Shown piece by piece: positions 20,701 to 28,794 of a DNA stretch of 44,260 bases. Positions within the stretch are counted from its first letter, which is position 1. Each line of letters starts with the position of its first letter. Below the pieces are notes generated by a model. That model saw nothing but the letters and a program-made list of their open reading frames with translations. It was not told the origin of the DNA and searched no databases. A program made the translations under genes and the position numbers. The DNA is from an uncultured Blautia sp. (lineage in GTDB: Bacteria > Bacillota > Clostridia > Lachnospirales > Lachnospiraceae), in the NCBI GenBank assembly GCA_934408705.1, contig CAKRVL010000013.1, positions 1 through 44,260 of the forward strand. The letters are read 5' to 3'.

Positions 20701-22251
20701 TGGGTTTACAAAGGTGGAAAACCGGTCTGTGATCTTGCCATTCTCCACCAATACCGCTCCAATCTCTATGATCTTACAGGTCAATGGGGAAAATCCGGTA
20801 GTCTCTATATCAAAAACAACGAATCTCCCATCCAGTGGCTGCCCCTTAGGATTCGTTACCATACCTTTCAGATCGTCTACCAGATATGCTTCCATACCAT
20901 AGAGCACTTTAAAATCGGACTCCTTAGGCACACAGCCGCCCCATGCATCAAAGCAGTGATTTGCCTCAGGGAATCCCTGTACAACACCGTGATCTGTAAT
21001 AGCGATAGCCGGATGTCCCCACTCATAAGCGCGCTTTACAAGAGCCTTCGCCTCTGTTACACCATCCATATCACTCATCTTGGTATGACAGTGAAGCTCC
21101 ACGCGCTTCTGTGGGCTGGTGTCCACTCTGGAGCTTCTAAAATCCGGTATCTTTTTGATTCCGGAAATAGAACCGATTGTCAGCTCACCGTCAAAACGAT
21201 CAATAGAGGTAACACCCTTGATTTTCAGGAAAGCTCCCTTTTTAACATGTTCCTTGATCTCTGGTACCTGCTCATTACGCAGAAACATCTTAACTGTAAT
21301 AGAGTCTGTGAAATCAGTAACAGGAAAGATCAGGATCGTTTTTTCGTTTCGGATTTCCCGGGCTTCCAAATCCATTACCTGGCAGCGTATGATAACCTCG
21401 CCCATCTCCTGTACAATATTCTCCAGCGGAATAGGCTCGTCCTCGAAATCTCTTCCATATACAACATCCGGATTAGGATCCTTTCGGTATCCACCGCGGA
21501 AATCGCCCCATTTGCCTTTCTTTTCCATTGGCTTTTTCTCAAAGGGCTTCTTCTCTTTAGCTGGTTCTGCCTTTTTCTCCTGTGTTGCAGAAGCTGTCTT
21601 GCCGGCAGCACTCTCTTTCTTCTGTTTCTCATCTGCCAAAGGAGCTGCTGCCTCTTCTCCTTCTGTGGAAAGCCGGGCATGCTTCAGCACATTTGCCACT
21701 TCCTGTCGGATCTGAATGGCAGCATTCTTACGGTATCTGCTCTCCTCTGTCTGTACATAGTCCAGAGAAACCTTCAGATCCATTCCACACCGCTCACAGA
21801 ACACCTTGTGAAGATACTCCACAAGGATCTCACTCTTTTGCCGGGAGATCACAGAATCAGGAAGCACCATATTCAGGCAGTCCTCCTCCGGAAATGTGAT
21901 CTGAGCCTGTTTAAACAGATTGTATTCCAGCATATTGTAATTACGAAGCTCCAGCTCCATGCTTGAGCGGTAGGTGTCCAGAAAATTCTTCGGCGTGTAC
22001 TGCCTGGACAGATGAAACTTCTCAATCACCTTCACACTAACCTCAAGACCTGGGAAACACTGTCTTTCTATCTGCTCTTCCAGACTAAAAATATGCTTCT
22101 TGTGGATCCAGCGGTCACTTCTCAGGTAAACACGGACACAGGTCTTAGCCGAATTACAGGCAACCTTTGTAACAAACACATCTTCCAGAAGTTCGCTTAA
22201 TTCCTGTTTTAATTTTAGATTTGGAAATACGTCAAAAAATTCTTTTTCCAT
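17728..22251 (-). CDS. polC: DNA polymerase III PolC-type alpha subunit
   Basis: PolC is the essential replicative polymerase with built-in proofreading in low-GC Gram-positives. The 1507-residue protein is slightly longer than the usual 1430-1470. It has an N-terminal domain and a low-complexity Ala/Lys/Glu/Pro linker at about 195-260. An OB fold follows at about 280-365, then the PHP domain from RVELHCHTKMSDMDG, which is split by the DEDDh exonuclease beginning FVVFDIETTGFSP at about 478. The polymerase palm includes GSRGSVGSS and the acidic PDIDLNFSG. A four-cysteine zinc site (CPNPECKY, CPKCGTKM) lies between. It starts 9 bases after the ispG stop, with its ribosome binding site inside ispG. 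Confidence 0.98.
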   Translation of the reverse strand: MEKEFFDVFPNLKLKQELSELLEDVFVTKVACNSAKTCVRVYLRSDRWIHKKHIFSLEEQIERQCFPGLEVSVKVIEKFHLSRQYTPKNFLDTYRSSMELELRNYNMLEYNLFKQAQITFPEEDCLNMVLPDSVISRQKSEILVEYLHKVFCERCGMDLKVSLDYVQTEESRYRKNAAIQIRQEVANVLKHARLSTEGEEAAAPLADEKQKKESAAGKTASATQEKKAEPAKEKKPFEKKPMEKKGKWGDFRGGYRKDPNPDVVYGRDFEDEPIPLENIVQEMGEVIIRCQVMDLEAREIRNEKTILIFPVTDFTDSITVKMFLRNEQVPEIKEHVKKGAFLKIKGVTSIDRFDGELTIGSISGIKKIPDFRSSRVDTSPQKRVELHCHTKMSDMDGVTEAKALVKRAYEWGHPAIAITDHGVVQGFPEANHCFDAWGGCVPKESDFKVLYGMEAYLVDDLKGMVTNPKGQPLDGRFVVFDIETTGFSPLTCKIIEIGAVLVENGKITDRFSTFVNPQVPIPFRIEQLTSINDSMVMDARPIEEILPEFLKFCEGATMVAHNADFDMSFIIENCNRMGIPNDFTYVDTVGMARFLLPALNRFKLDTVAKAVGVSLDHHHRAVDDAECTARIFEKFVGMCGERDITDVDQLNEQGKISPDTIKKLPTYHAVIFMRNETGRINLYKLVSQSHIKYFNHRPRVPKSVFEAHREGLLIGSACEAGELYQALLRNAPEQEIARLVSFYDYLEIQPLGNNKFMIEDEKNDTIHSNEDLIEINKKIVKLGEQFNKPVVATCDVHFMDPQDEIYRRIIMAGSGFKDADDQAPLYLRTTEEMLEEFSYLGSEKAEEVVITNTVKIADMIEKMSPIHPDKYPPVIENSDQDLKDMCFQKAHEMYGEVLPKIVEERLDKELNSIISNGYAVMYIIAQKLVWKSNADGYLVGSRGSVGSSLAATMSGITEVNPLPPHYLCPNPECKYSDFDSPEIKAFSGMAGCDMPDRICPKCGTKMTKQGFDIPFETFLGFKGDKEPDIDLNFSGEYQSNAHHYTEVIFGKGQTFKAGTIGTLADKTAYGYVKNYFEERGQHKRSCEINRIVQGCTGIRRSTGQHPGGIIVLPMGEEIEKFTPVQYPANDSSSGFITTHFDYHSIDGNLLKLDILGHDDPTMIRTLEDMTDLNAREVPLDDKAVMSLFASTEALGIEPKDIGGCKLGCLGIPEFGTDFAMQMLVDTKPKYFSDLVRIAGLSHGTDVWLGNAQTLIEEGKATISTAICTRDDIMIYLIGQGVESGLAFTIMESVRKGKGLRDEWITTMKEHGVPDWYIWSCKKIKYMFPKAHAAAYVMMAYRIAWFKVFQPLAYYGAYFSIRATAFSYELMCMGKEKLEFYMAEIRKKGDAASKKEQDTLKDMRIVQEMYARGYDFMPIDIYRAKAHRFQIIEGKLMPSIDSIEGLGDKAADAVVDAAAQGRFLSKDDFRDRTKVSKTVIDLMDKLGLFGDIPQSNQISLFDFSTNAG

Positions 22252-22260
22252 TTATAAGAT

Positions 22261-23346
22261 TTACACCTTCTGTTTGTTATATAAATATGATCTGCTATCC
22301 CAGTTCATAAGCTCTTCCCGCAGAGTATCCAGAAGCTGATCCTCCGGCACTTTTTTCACAATCTCGCCACCTTTGATCAGAAGGCCTACGCCTACGCCGC
22401 CTGCAATTCCAATATCGGCTTCCTTTGCCTCTCCAGGGCCATTAACAACACAGCCCATAACTGCAACCTTAATATCAAGTGGAATATCCTGTACCATAGT
22501 TTCTACTTTATTCGCAAGACCTATCAGATCGATCTGTGTACGCCCACAGGTCGGACATGAAACTACCTCTACTCCGCCTTTACGAAGCCCGAGAGTTTTC
22601 AGGATACGCTTGGCAGATTTTACCTCTTCAAGAGGTGTACCGGTAAGAGAAACACGAATAGTATCACCAATTCCCTGGTACAAAATAATACCAAGGCCCA
22701 CAGCAGATTTAATATTTCCGGAATAAAGGGTTCCTGCCTCTGTAATACCAACATGAAGAGGGTAATCTGTCTGTGTGGCGATCAGTTCATGTGCCCTTGC
22801 ACACATCATAACATCAGAGGATTTGATACTGATCACCATATTGTCATAACCAAGCTCTTCAATAATATGTACCTTATCAAGAGCGCTCTCTACCAGTCCC
22901 TCTGCGGTAACCCCATGATATTTCTCAACCAGCTCTTTCTCAAGTGAGCCACTGTTCACTCCTACGCGGATAGGAATATTCCGCTCCTTTGCCACATCTA
23001 CAACAGCCTTAATGCGCTCTGTGCTTCCAATATTTCCAGGATTGATACGGATCTTATCTGCACCGTTTTCCATTGCAGCAATGGCAAGGCGGTAATCAAA
23101 ATGAATATCTGCTACCAGTGGGATGTGAATCTTTTTTTTGATTTCCTTCAGAGCCTTGGCAGCCTCCATAGTAGGCACAGCACAACGGATAATATCACAG
23201 CCTGCTGCCTCCAGAGCCAGGATCTGCTCTACTGTTGCCTGCACATCTTCTGTTTTTGTATTAGTCATAGACTGGATCAGGATAGGATTTCCTCCTCCAA
23301 TCTTCTTATTTCCTATCTGGATTACTTTGGTATGGTCTCTGTACAT
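22261..23346 (-). CDS. ispG: 4-hydroxy-3-methylbut-2-en-1-yl diphosphate synthase
   Basis: IspG (GcpE) is a 4Fe-4S enzyme of the MEP isoprenoid pathway. It converts methylerythritol cyclodiphosphate to HMBPP. The 361-residue protein has GGGNPILIQSMTNT at the N-terminus, HFDYRLAIAA, and the cluster cysteines in CPTCGRT and VMGCVVNGPGEAKEADIG. The start at 23346 is set by TGGAGGAG seven bases upstream; the frame is open 19 codons further but with no initiation signal. ispG directly precedes polC, an arrangement common in Clostridia. The usual upstream partners dxr and rseP are not present here. Confidence 0.96.
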   Translation of the reverse strand: MYRDHTKVIQIGNKKIGGGNPILIQSMTNTKTEDVQATVEQILALEAAGCDIIRCAVPTMEAAKALKEIKKKIHIPLVADIHFDYRLAIAAMENGADKIRINPGNIGSTERIKAVVDVAKERNIPIRVGVNSGSLEKELVEKYHGVTAEGLVESALDKVHIIEELGYDNMVISIKSSDVMMCARAHELIATQTDYPLHVGITEAGTLYSGNIKSAVGLGIILYQGIGDTIRVSLTGTPLEEVKSAKRILKTLGLRKGGVEVVSCPTCGRTQIDLIGLANKVETMVQDIPLDIKVAVMGCVVNGPGEAKEADIGIAGGVGVGLLIKGGEIVKKVPEDQLLDTLREELMNWDSRSYLYNKQKV

Positions 23347-23401
23347 GCAAAACTCCTCCAATATATTATGATCAGAAATATCTTTTATATTAAAAGTGAA
23401 C

Positions 23402-23424
23402 AAAAGGGATGTCTCTCACATCCC
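23402..23424 (-). terminator. Terminator downstream of telA
   Basis: GGGATGT and ACATCCC (23418-23424 and 23406-23412) form a 7-bp stem with a GAGAG loop, followed by TTTTG on the minus strand. It separates telA from the ispG ribosome binding site. Confidence 0.75.
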
Positions 23425-23453
23425 AATGCTGTTCTATGTCTGTCTTTTGCAAT

Positions 23454-24605
23454 TTAATGCTGGATTTCCAGCAATTTATTCTTTAATTCTTCTTCCATCT
23501 TACGCATTTCCAGCTCTGCCTGCTGTCTCTTAATGCGTCCCTCCTTCTGGATATTCATTACATCATCCAGTGTGGCAATCAGCTCCTGATTAGTCTGCTT
23601 CAAGGTCTCAATATCCACGATCCCCCGCTCAGATTCCTTAGCAGTTTCTGTAGATGCAAGATGCAGTGCCTCCGCATTTTTCTTCAATAATTCATTAGTC
23701 AGGTCAGTTACCTGACGCTGAGCCTGGGCAGCTTCTGTAGAATGGGCAATTCCAAGTGCCAGTACCATCTGACTCTTCCAGAGCGGAATAGTGTTTACAA
23801 TAGTGGTCTGGATCTTTTCCACCATAAGTGTATCATTATTCTGTACCAGACGGATCTGCGGGGCAGTCTGCAGGGAAATAGTTCTGGTCAGCTCAAGATC
23901 ATGAAGCTTCTTCTCGAAACGATTACACTTACTGTCAAGATCCTTGGCTTCCTGGGCATCCTCCGGAAGTCCGCTGGCTGCTGCCCTTTCTTCTAAGTCC
24001 TTTAATTTACCCTGGCGTACTTCCTTAAGCTTCTGCTTTCCTGCCAGAATGTACATGGTCAGCTCTTTATAATAATTCAGATTCTGGGCATACATTTTCT
24101 CCAGAACCGCAGAATCCTTCATAAGACGCATCTGGTGATCCTGAAGGGAGGTGGTTATCTTCTGCACATTCACCTCTGCCTTGGCATAACGGTTCTTCAT
24201 ACTCTCAATTTTGTTACCCTGTTTCTTAAAAAAGCCAAGGAAGCCCTTTTCTTCCTCTGTAGCATCAAAATCACGAAGCTCACCTACCACCTGTGTGATC
24301 AGTTCTCCTACCTCACCCAGATCCTGTGTACGAACATTTTCAAGAGCTGCATCGGAAAAATCTGCCATTTTCTTCTGGGTTCCGGCACCATATTGAAGGA
24401 TCTGACTGGTATTCTCAATATCGATTTTCTTGGAAAAGCTGTCTACCATCTGCTGCTCCTCCGGGGAAAGAACGGTCTGTTCCATCTCCTTTTTCACAGC
24501 TTCTGCTTCCGGCTGCACCATAGCTTCGGCCTTCGGTTCATCCAGAACCGGCTCCAGTGTCAGTGTAGGTGCATTATCTTCAAAGTCTGTAAATTCGTTT
24601 CCCAT
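23454..24605 (-). CDS. telA: TelA / toxic anion resistance family protein
   Basis: The 383-residue protein belongs to the TelA/KlaA family, named for tellurite resistance; its true biochemical role is unsettled. It has an acidic, Pro/Glu-rich N-terminus and is otherwise predicted to be mostly alpha-helical and coiled coil. Family segments are GFLGFFKKQGNKIESMKNRYAK, TAPQIRLVQNNDTLMVEKIQ and TIPLWKSQMVLALG. There is no signal peptide or membrane helix. It follows xpaC by 44 bases. The xpaC-telA pairing is widespread in Firmicutes and suggests a shared job, probably at the envelope or in stress tolerance. Confidence 0.92.
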   Translation of the reverse strand: MGNEFTDFEDNAPTLTLEPVLDEPKAEAMVQPEAEAVKKEMEQTVLSPEEQQMVDSFSKKIDIENTSQILQYGAGTQKKMADFSDAALENVRTQDLGEVGELITQVVGELRDFDATEEEKGFLGFFKKQGNKIESMKNRYAKAEVNVQKITTSLQDHQMRLMKDSAVLEKMYAQNLNYYKELTMYILAGKQKLKEVRQGKLKDLEERAAASGLPEDAQEAKDLDSKCNRFEKKLHDLELTRTISLQTAPQIRLVQNNDTLMVEKIQTTIVNTIPLWKSQMVLALGIAHSTEAAQAQRQVTDLTNELLKKNAEALHLASTETAKESERGIVDIETLKQTNQELIATLDDVMNIQKEGRIKRQQAELEMRKMEEELKNKLLEIQH

Positions 24606-24649
24606 AGCGTCCTCCTTGTGTACAAGTCTGCAAATTCACTGTATTTCTA

Positions 24650-25969
24650 TTATTTTTGGGCTTCTCTTCTCATCCGGGTAAGCTCATCCTCAGTGAGGCC
24701 TTCCTGGGCCAGGACAGTATTCAATACGGAAATATCACTGGATACGTCCATGGCAGTATCTTCAAATACAGAATCCAGAAGCTTCTCAAAAGCTATATTT
24801 AAAGTATCAATCGTCTCCTCGATTTCTCTCTTGGAGGAGGTAATATTCTCTCCCTGGACAGGCTGGCTGTCCATCTCTTCGTATGCATTCAAAAGCTTCA
24901 CAGTCATAGGAAGATAATAATCCATAAGGCGGTTCAGATCCGGAATGATCTCCGGATGAGCCTTGGCTCGCTCAAAAATCTTGGCTATGATCAGCTCCAT
25001 ACGGGAAATTTTACTGGAAATCTCTTCACCTGGAATGGCATCATTACTGCGGCGGATCTTATCCAGGAAATCATTTCCTTTATCCAGAACCTGCTGAACA
25101 TCTGGAGAGATCCTGGCATTCTTCTTATCCCTCTGCTCTGCTTCCTGACGTATCTTTTCTCTTGCCTGCTCCTCCCTCAGAAGCTCTGTCTCCTGACGCT
25201 TTCGTTCCTCCAGCTGTTTCTGTGTGCTTACATACTGATCATAAGTCTCATTACTTGTAATCAGACAGGTTTCCTGTCCGTCCACATGTCCCTGAAGAAA
25301 CCACCCCTTACTTATCATACGCCTGATATCTTTTTTTACAAATTTCACCGGCTTGCCAACAGCCAGTGCCAGCTGCTGGAAATTACAATAGGTATGGCTT
25401 CCCAGAGCCTTAATATATTTGTCACGGCGGCTTAAGCCTGTAAGACTGGTGTACCCCTGTCCCAGAAGGATTCCGCTGGCTGCCGCAAATACTGCTAAAG
25501 CCACCGAACCGCCTACCATACCATTAACACCAAATCCCAGTCCCAATGCTCCCACTGTTATCGCTGCAATACCAAAGGTTCCTGTCAGAATTCCTCCAAA
25601 TACAGTCTTCAGGATTCCCTTCACCTTAATTCCTGTGGATGGCAGGTATAGAGCCATATTCGTTTCCTGGGTTTTATTCTGCTGCCTGACTGTGTCTTTC
25701 TGTTTGCTCTGTCTATTCCCTGTCTTCTGGAAGTCCCAGGACCGGTTCTGCCTGTAATCATAAGAGCTGCCAGTACGGTAATTGGTATATTTCCCATCTC
25801 CGGCAGTATGATTCAACGCGCTCTTAAGCGCTTCACTTCCACTATCAATAGCTTTATTCAGAGTCTGATTAATGCTCTGGCTTAATTTCTGGTAGTTTTT
25901 CTCATTTATGGCACTATCAATGATGTCCTGAATCTTATCTCCCAGCTCATCTAACTCATTATATCCCAT
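24650..25969 (-). CDS. xpaC: XpaC family protein (5-bromo-4-chloroindolyl phosphate hydrolysis)
   Basis: The 439-residue protein is of the XpaC family, named after an X-phosphate phenotype in Bacillus; no enzymatic activity is firmly established. The N-terminal ~105 residues are polar and Gln/Tyr-rich. Two hydrophobic segments follow at about 115-170 (VFGGILTGTFGIAAITVGAL and GMVGGSVALAVFAAASGILL). Next is a winged-helix-like stretch (NFQQLALAVGKPVKFVKKDI), a charged coiled coil (RKRQETELLREEQAREKIR), and the conserved C-terminal LMDYYLPMTVKLLNAYEEM. GGAGG precedes the ATG. It is the first gene of the xpaC-telA transcript. Confidence 0.88.
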   Translation of the reverse strand: MGYNELDELGDKIQDIIDSAINEKNYQKLSQSINQTLNKAIDSGSEALKSALNHTAGDGKYTNYRTGSSYDYRQNRSWDFQKTGNRQSKQKDTVRQQNKTQETNMALYLPSTGIKVKGILKTVFGGILTGTFGIAAITVGALGLGFGVNGMVGGSVALAVFAAASGILLGQGYTSLTGLSRRDKYIKALGSHTYCNFQQLALAVGKPVKFVKKDIRRMISKGWFLQGHVDGQETCLITSNETYDQYVSTQKQLEERKRQETELLREEQAREKIRQEAEQRDKKNARISPDVQQVLDKGNDFLDKIRRSNDAIPGEEISSKISRMELIIAKIFERAKAHPEIIPDLNRLMDYYLPMTVKLLNAYEEMDSQPVQGENITSSKREIEETIDTLNIAFEKLLDSVFEDTAMDVSSDISVLNTVLAQEGLTEDELTRMRREAQK

Positions 25970-26010
25970 GTTTTCCTCCGGATATCCTATTACATAACGC
26001 TTGTCCTTTT

Positions 26011-26039
26011 ATTATACAAAAATCCCTCATAAAAAACAA
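26011..26039 (-). promoter_or_regulatory. Promoter of xpaC-telA
   Basis: A perfect TATAAT (26011-26016) has TTGTTT (26034-26039) 17 bases upstream on the minus strand. The leader is about 35 bases. It is back to back with the ilvE promoter about 90 bases away. Confidence 0.7.
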
Positions 26040-26130
26040 GATAACATAAATTGTAAACCCCTTATACTTTTTGGTGTTTTTTTCAATTACCTGTTCACAG
26101 GAAAATCACTAAAAAATATATTTTTCCCCA

Positions 26131-26159
26131 TTGAATTTCACACGTAAAAGTTTTACAAT
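26131..26159 (+). promoter_or_regulatory. Promoter of ilvE
   Basis: TTGAAT (26131-26136) and TACAAT (26154-26159) are spaced by 17 bases. A leader of about 60 bases with no obvious terminator follows. I looked for a T-box or a CodY box and saw neither. Confidence 0.75.
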
Positions 26160-26225
26160 AGTAAAAACATCGTGGATTCATGTTTAAGAATCTACCACAA
26201 GAAACCACGCTAGGAGGAAATTGTT

Positions 26226-27251
26226 ATGGAAAAAAAGAACATTGACTGGGGCAGCCTTGGCTTTGGTTATGTAAAAACAGATTACCGTTATGTATCTAAT
26301 TATAAAGATGGTCAGTGGGATAAGGGAGTCCTTACTACCGATGATACTGTTACCATCAGTGAGTGTGCAGGTGTACTCCAGTATGCACAGACTGTTTTCG
26401 AGGGAATGAAAGCATACACTACAGAAGACGGACGTATTGTTACTTTCCGTCCTGACCTTAATGGAGAGCGTATGGAGCATTCCGCAGCAAGACTGGAAAT
26501 GCCGGTATTCCCAAAGGAGCGTTTTGTTGACGCAGTTGTTCAGACAATTAAAGCAAATGCAGCATATGTTCCGCCATATGGTTCCGGTGCTACCTTATAT
26601 GTACGTCCTTACATGTTCGGAAGCGATCCTGTCATTGGTGTGAAGCCTGCTAACGAATATCAGTTCCGTGTATTCACCACACCTGTAGGACCATATTTCA
26701 AAGGTGGCGCTAAACCGATCACAATTCGTGTCAGTGACTTCGACCGTGCTGCACCTAATGGTACAGGCCATATTAAAGCTGGTCTGAACTACGCAATGAG
26801 CCTTCACGCAATCGTCGATGCCCATAAGAACGGATTTGATGAAAATATGTATCTTGATGCCAGAACCCGTACCAAGGTTGAAGAGACAGGCGGCGCGAAC
26901 TTCCTGTTTATAACCAAGGATGGAAAGGTTGTTACACCTAAATCTGACAGTATCCTTCCTTCTATCACACGCCGTTCTCTGATTTATGTTGCAAGAGAGT
27001 ACCTTGGACTTGAAGCTGAGGAAAGAGAAGTTTACTTCGATGAGGTAAAGGATTTCGCAGAATGCGGTCTTTGCGGTACTGCTGCTGTTATTTCTCCTGT
27101 TGGAAAGATTGTTGATCACGGCAATGAAATCTGTTTCCCAAGCGGTATGAACGAAATGGGACCTGTTACCAAAAAGCTGTATGACACCCTTACCGGAATC
27201 CAGATGGGACGCATCCAGGCTCCTGAAGGATGGCTGAAGGTTATCGAGTAA
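26226..27251 (+). CDS. ilvE: Branched-chain amino acid aminotransferase
   Basis: IlvE is a PLP enzyme that interconverts leucine, isoleucine and valine with their 2-oxo acids. The 341-residue protein is of the longer BCAT type. It has the PLP lysine in GTGHIKAGLNYA (Lys184), YAQTVFEGMKAY, VRPYMFGSD, the glutamate in TKVEETGGANFLF, and CGLCGTAAVISPVG, which resembles the CXXC redox centre of mitochondrial-type BCATs. AGGAGG precedes the ATG and there is a clear promoter. It is monocistronic, with a terminator just after it. Confidence 0.96.
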   Translation: MEKKNIDWGSLGFGYVKTDYRYVSNYKDGQWDKGVLTTDDTVTISECAGVLQYAQTVFEGMKAYTTEDGRIVTFRPDLNGERMEHSAARLEMPVFPKERFVDAVVQTIKANAAYVPPYGSGATLYVRPYMFGSDPVIGVKPANEYQFRVFTTPVGPYFKGGAKPITIRVSDFDRAAPNGTGHIKAGLNYAMSLHAIVDAHKNGFDENMYLDARTRTKVEETGGANFLFITKDGKVVTPKSDSILPSITRRSLIYVAREYLGLEAEEREVYFDEVKDFAECGLCGTAAVISPVGKIVDHGNEICFPSGMNEMGPVTKKLYDTLTGIQMGRIQAPEGWLKVIE

Positions 27252-27264
27252 TTTAACTAATGAA

Positions 27265-27305
27265 AAGGCTCCGGCATTTCCATATGGGAAAACCGGAGCT
27301 TTTAT
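27265..27305 (+). terminator. Terminator of ilvE
   Basis: GCTCCGG (27268-27274) pairs with CCGGAGC (27293-27299). An inner TTTCC/GGGAA pairing extends the stem, and TTTTATT follows. It also lies just past the folA stop on the other strand and may act in both directions. Confidence 0.85.
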
Positions 27306-27313
27306 TATACCTC

Positions 27314-27805
27314 TCATTTATTTCTTTCATATCTCACAAACTTATACTCCAGATCGAAGTAGGTCTGCTCTTCGCTTTCTGCTGCCACATGCCACTGTGG
27401 ATCTTCATCCAGATTGGGGAAGTAGCTGTCGGCAATATAAGCGAAATCAATCTTCGTCACCTGAGCCACATCACAGTATGGCAGCAGCTGTTTGTAGATT
27501 GTGTCGCCACCAATACAATACACATCCTCTGCCGGATATTTCTTAAGCTCTTCCTGCAGCTCTTCCATGGAATGTACGATAATGGCACCTTTCACTTTAT
27601 AATTCTGATTTCTGGTAAGAACGATATTGGTGCGGTTTTTAAGAGGAAGTCCACCAGGAAAGCTCTCCAGGGTTTTTCTGCCCATAACACAGATTTTGCC
27701 GGTGGTCTCCTGACGGAACATCTTCATATCTGCCGGAATGCTTACCAAAAGCTTATTGTCTTTTCCAATACCCCAGTTTTTATCTGCTGCAACGATAATT
27801 TTCAT
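27314..27805 (-). CDS. folA: Dihydrofolate reductase
   Basis: FolA reduces dihydrofolate to tetrahydrofolate with NADPH, restoring the cofactor oxidised by thymidylate synthase. The 163-residue protein has the usual elements: VAADKNWGIGKDNKLL, IPADMKMFRQET, VMGRKTLESFPGGLPL, and the NADPH-binding VYCIGGDTIYKQLLP. It starts 12 bases after the thyA stop, so thyA-folA is an operon. Folate supply here ties in with the ZTP riboswitch on purO-purH. Confidence 0.96.
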   Translation of the reverse strand: MKIIVAADKNWGIGKDNKLLVSIPADMKMFRQETTGKICVMGRKTLESFPGGLPLKNRTNIVLTRNQNYKVKGAIIVHSMEELQEELKKYPAEDVYCIGGDTIYKQLLPYCDVAQVTKIDFAYIADSYFPNLDEDPQWHVAAESEEQTYFDLEYKFVRYERNK

Positions 27806-27817
27806 TTTATTCTCCTT

Positions 27818-28666
27818 TCAGATCGCAATAGGAATATTTTTAATCTGTGGCCATGTCTGATAGTTCTCCACGATCAGATCATCTGTAGTAAAATCATAGA
27901 AATTCTTCACATCCGGATTCAGCTTTACAACAGGTGCCGGATAAGGTGTTCTGGATATCAACTCTTTAATAACAGGAACATGTCTGTCATAAATATGACA
28001 ATCTGCAATCACATGCACCAGCTCGCCAGCCTCCATATCACAGCATTGTGCGATCATCATAAGAAGCAGTGAATACTGACATACATTCCAGTTGTTTGCA
28101 GCCAGAATATCCTGAGAACGCTGGTTCAGAATAGCATTTAAGGTCAGCTTATCCTTCCCCGGCTCTTTGGTTACATTGAAAGTCATAGAATATGCACATG
28201 GATAAAGATTCATTTCATGCAGGTCCTCATGTACATATATATTAGTCATAATTCTGCGGCTGTATGGGTTATTCTTCAGATCATAAAGAACACGGTCTAC
28301 CTGATCCATCATTCCCTCTTTATACTGATGCTTCACACCAAGCTGATAGCCGTAAGCCTTTCCAATGGAGCCATTCTCATCAGCCCAGCTGTCCCAGATA
28401 TGGCTGTGAAGATCATGGATATTGTTGGATTTCTTCTGCCAGATCCACAGGATCTCATCCATTGCGCTTTTCAGTGCTGTTTTACGAAGGGTAAGTGCCG
28501 GAAACTCCTTTCTCAGATCATAGCGGTTTACTACACCAAAACGCTTGATCGTGTAAGCGGAGGTGCCATCCTCCCACACCGGACGTACCTTCTCTCCTTC
28601 TGTACTTGTCCCATTGGCAATTACATCTTTACACATGTCTATAAATATATTATCAGCTATACTCAT
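27818..28666 (-). CDS. thyA: Thymidylate synthase, divergent ThyA
   Basis: This enzyme methylates dUMP to dTMP using methylene-THF. The 282-residue protein keeps the catalytic cysteine (Cys157, LYPCAYS), the phosphate-binding arginines (PYSRRIMTN), QRSQD, an Asn in NNWNVCQY, and the His/Tyr of DCHIYDRH. Several usually fixed residues differ: the PPCH motif is YPCA (His replaced by Ala), the following QFYV region is TFNV, and the GGD before the HIY motif is IAD. Co-transcription with folA supports the thymidylate role. The Ala may affect kinetics or mark a separate ThyA subgroup. AGGAGG lies in the leader, about ten bases from the ATG. Confidence 0.9.
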   Translation of the reverse strand: MSIADNIFIDMCKDVIANGTSTEGEKVRPVWEDGTSAYTIKRFGVVNRYDLRKEFPALTLRKTALKSAMDEILWIWQKKSNNIHDLHSHIWDSWADENGSIGKAYGYQLGVKHQYKEGMMDQVDRVLYDLKNNPYSRRIMTNIYVHEDLHEMNLYPCAYSMTFNVTKEPGKDKLTLNAILNQRSQDILAANNWNVCQYSLLLMMIAQCCDMEAGELVHVIADCHIYDRHVPVIKELISRTPYPAPVVKLNPDVKNFYDFTTDDLIVENYQTWPQIKNIPIAI

Positions 28667-28721
28667 GCCTGTCCTTCTCCTCCTGATCTCCCATTATATG
28701 TTCTTTCTCAGTGCTTCAATA

Positions 28722-28727
28722 ATTCTA
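28722..28727 (-). promoter_or_regulatory. Extended -10 element of thyA-folA
   Basis: On the minus strand TGCTAGAAT fits an extended -10 (TGn plus TAGAAT at 28722-28727). No good -35 is seen 16-18 bases upstream. The leader is about 50 bases. Confidence 0.5.
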
Positions 28728-28758
28728 GCATAGATTACCGAAAATAACTACCTTTTTC

Positions 28759-28787
28759 TTTACAATCCTATTTTCCCGTGCTATAGT
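28759..28787 (+). promoter_or_regulatory. Promoter of the VanZ-family gene, apparently leaderless
   Basis: TTTACA (28759-28764) and TATAGT (28782-28787) are spaced by exactly 17 bases. Transcription would start around 28794, immediately before the ATG at 28795. No Shine-Dalgarno sequence is present in that gap. Confidence 0.65.
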
Positions 28788-28794
28788 AAACCCC

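Noticed and set aside
26041..26225. T-box or CodY site in front of ilvE
   Set aside because: I found no T-box TGGNACC-type sequence, no terminator and no good match to AATTTTCWGAAAATT.
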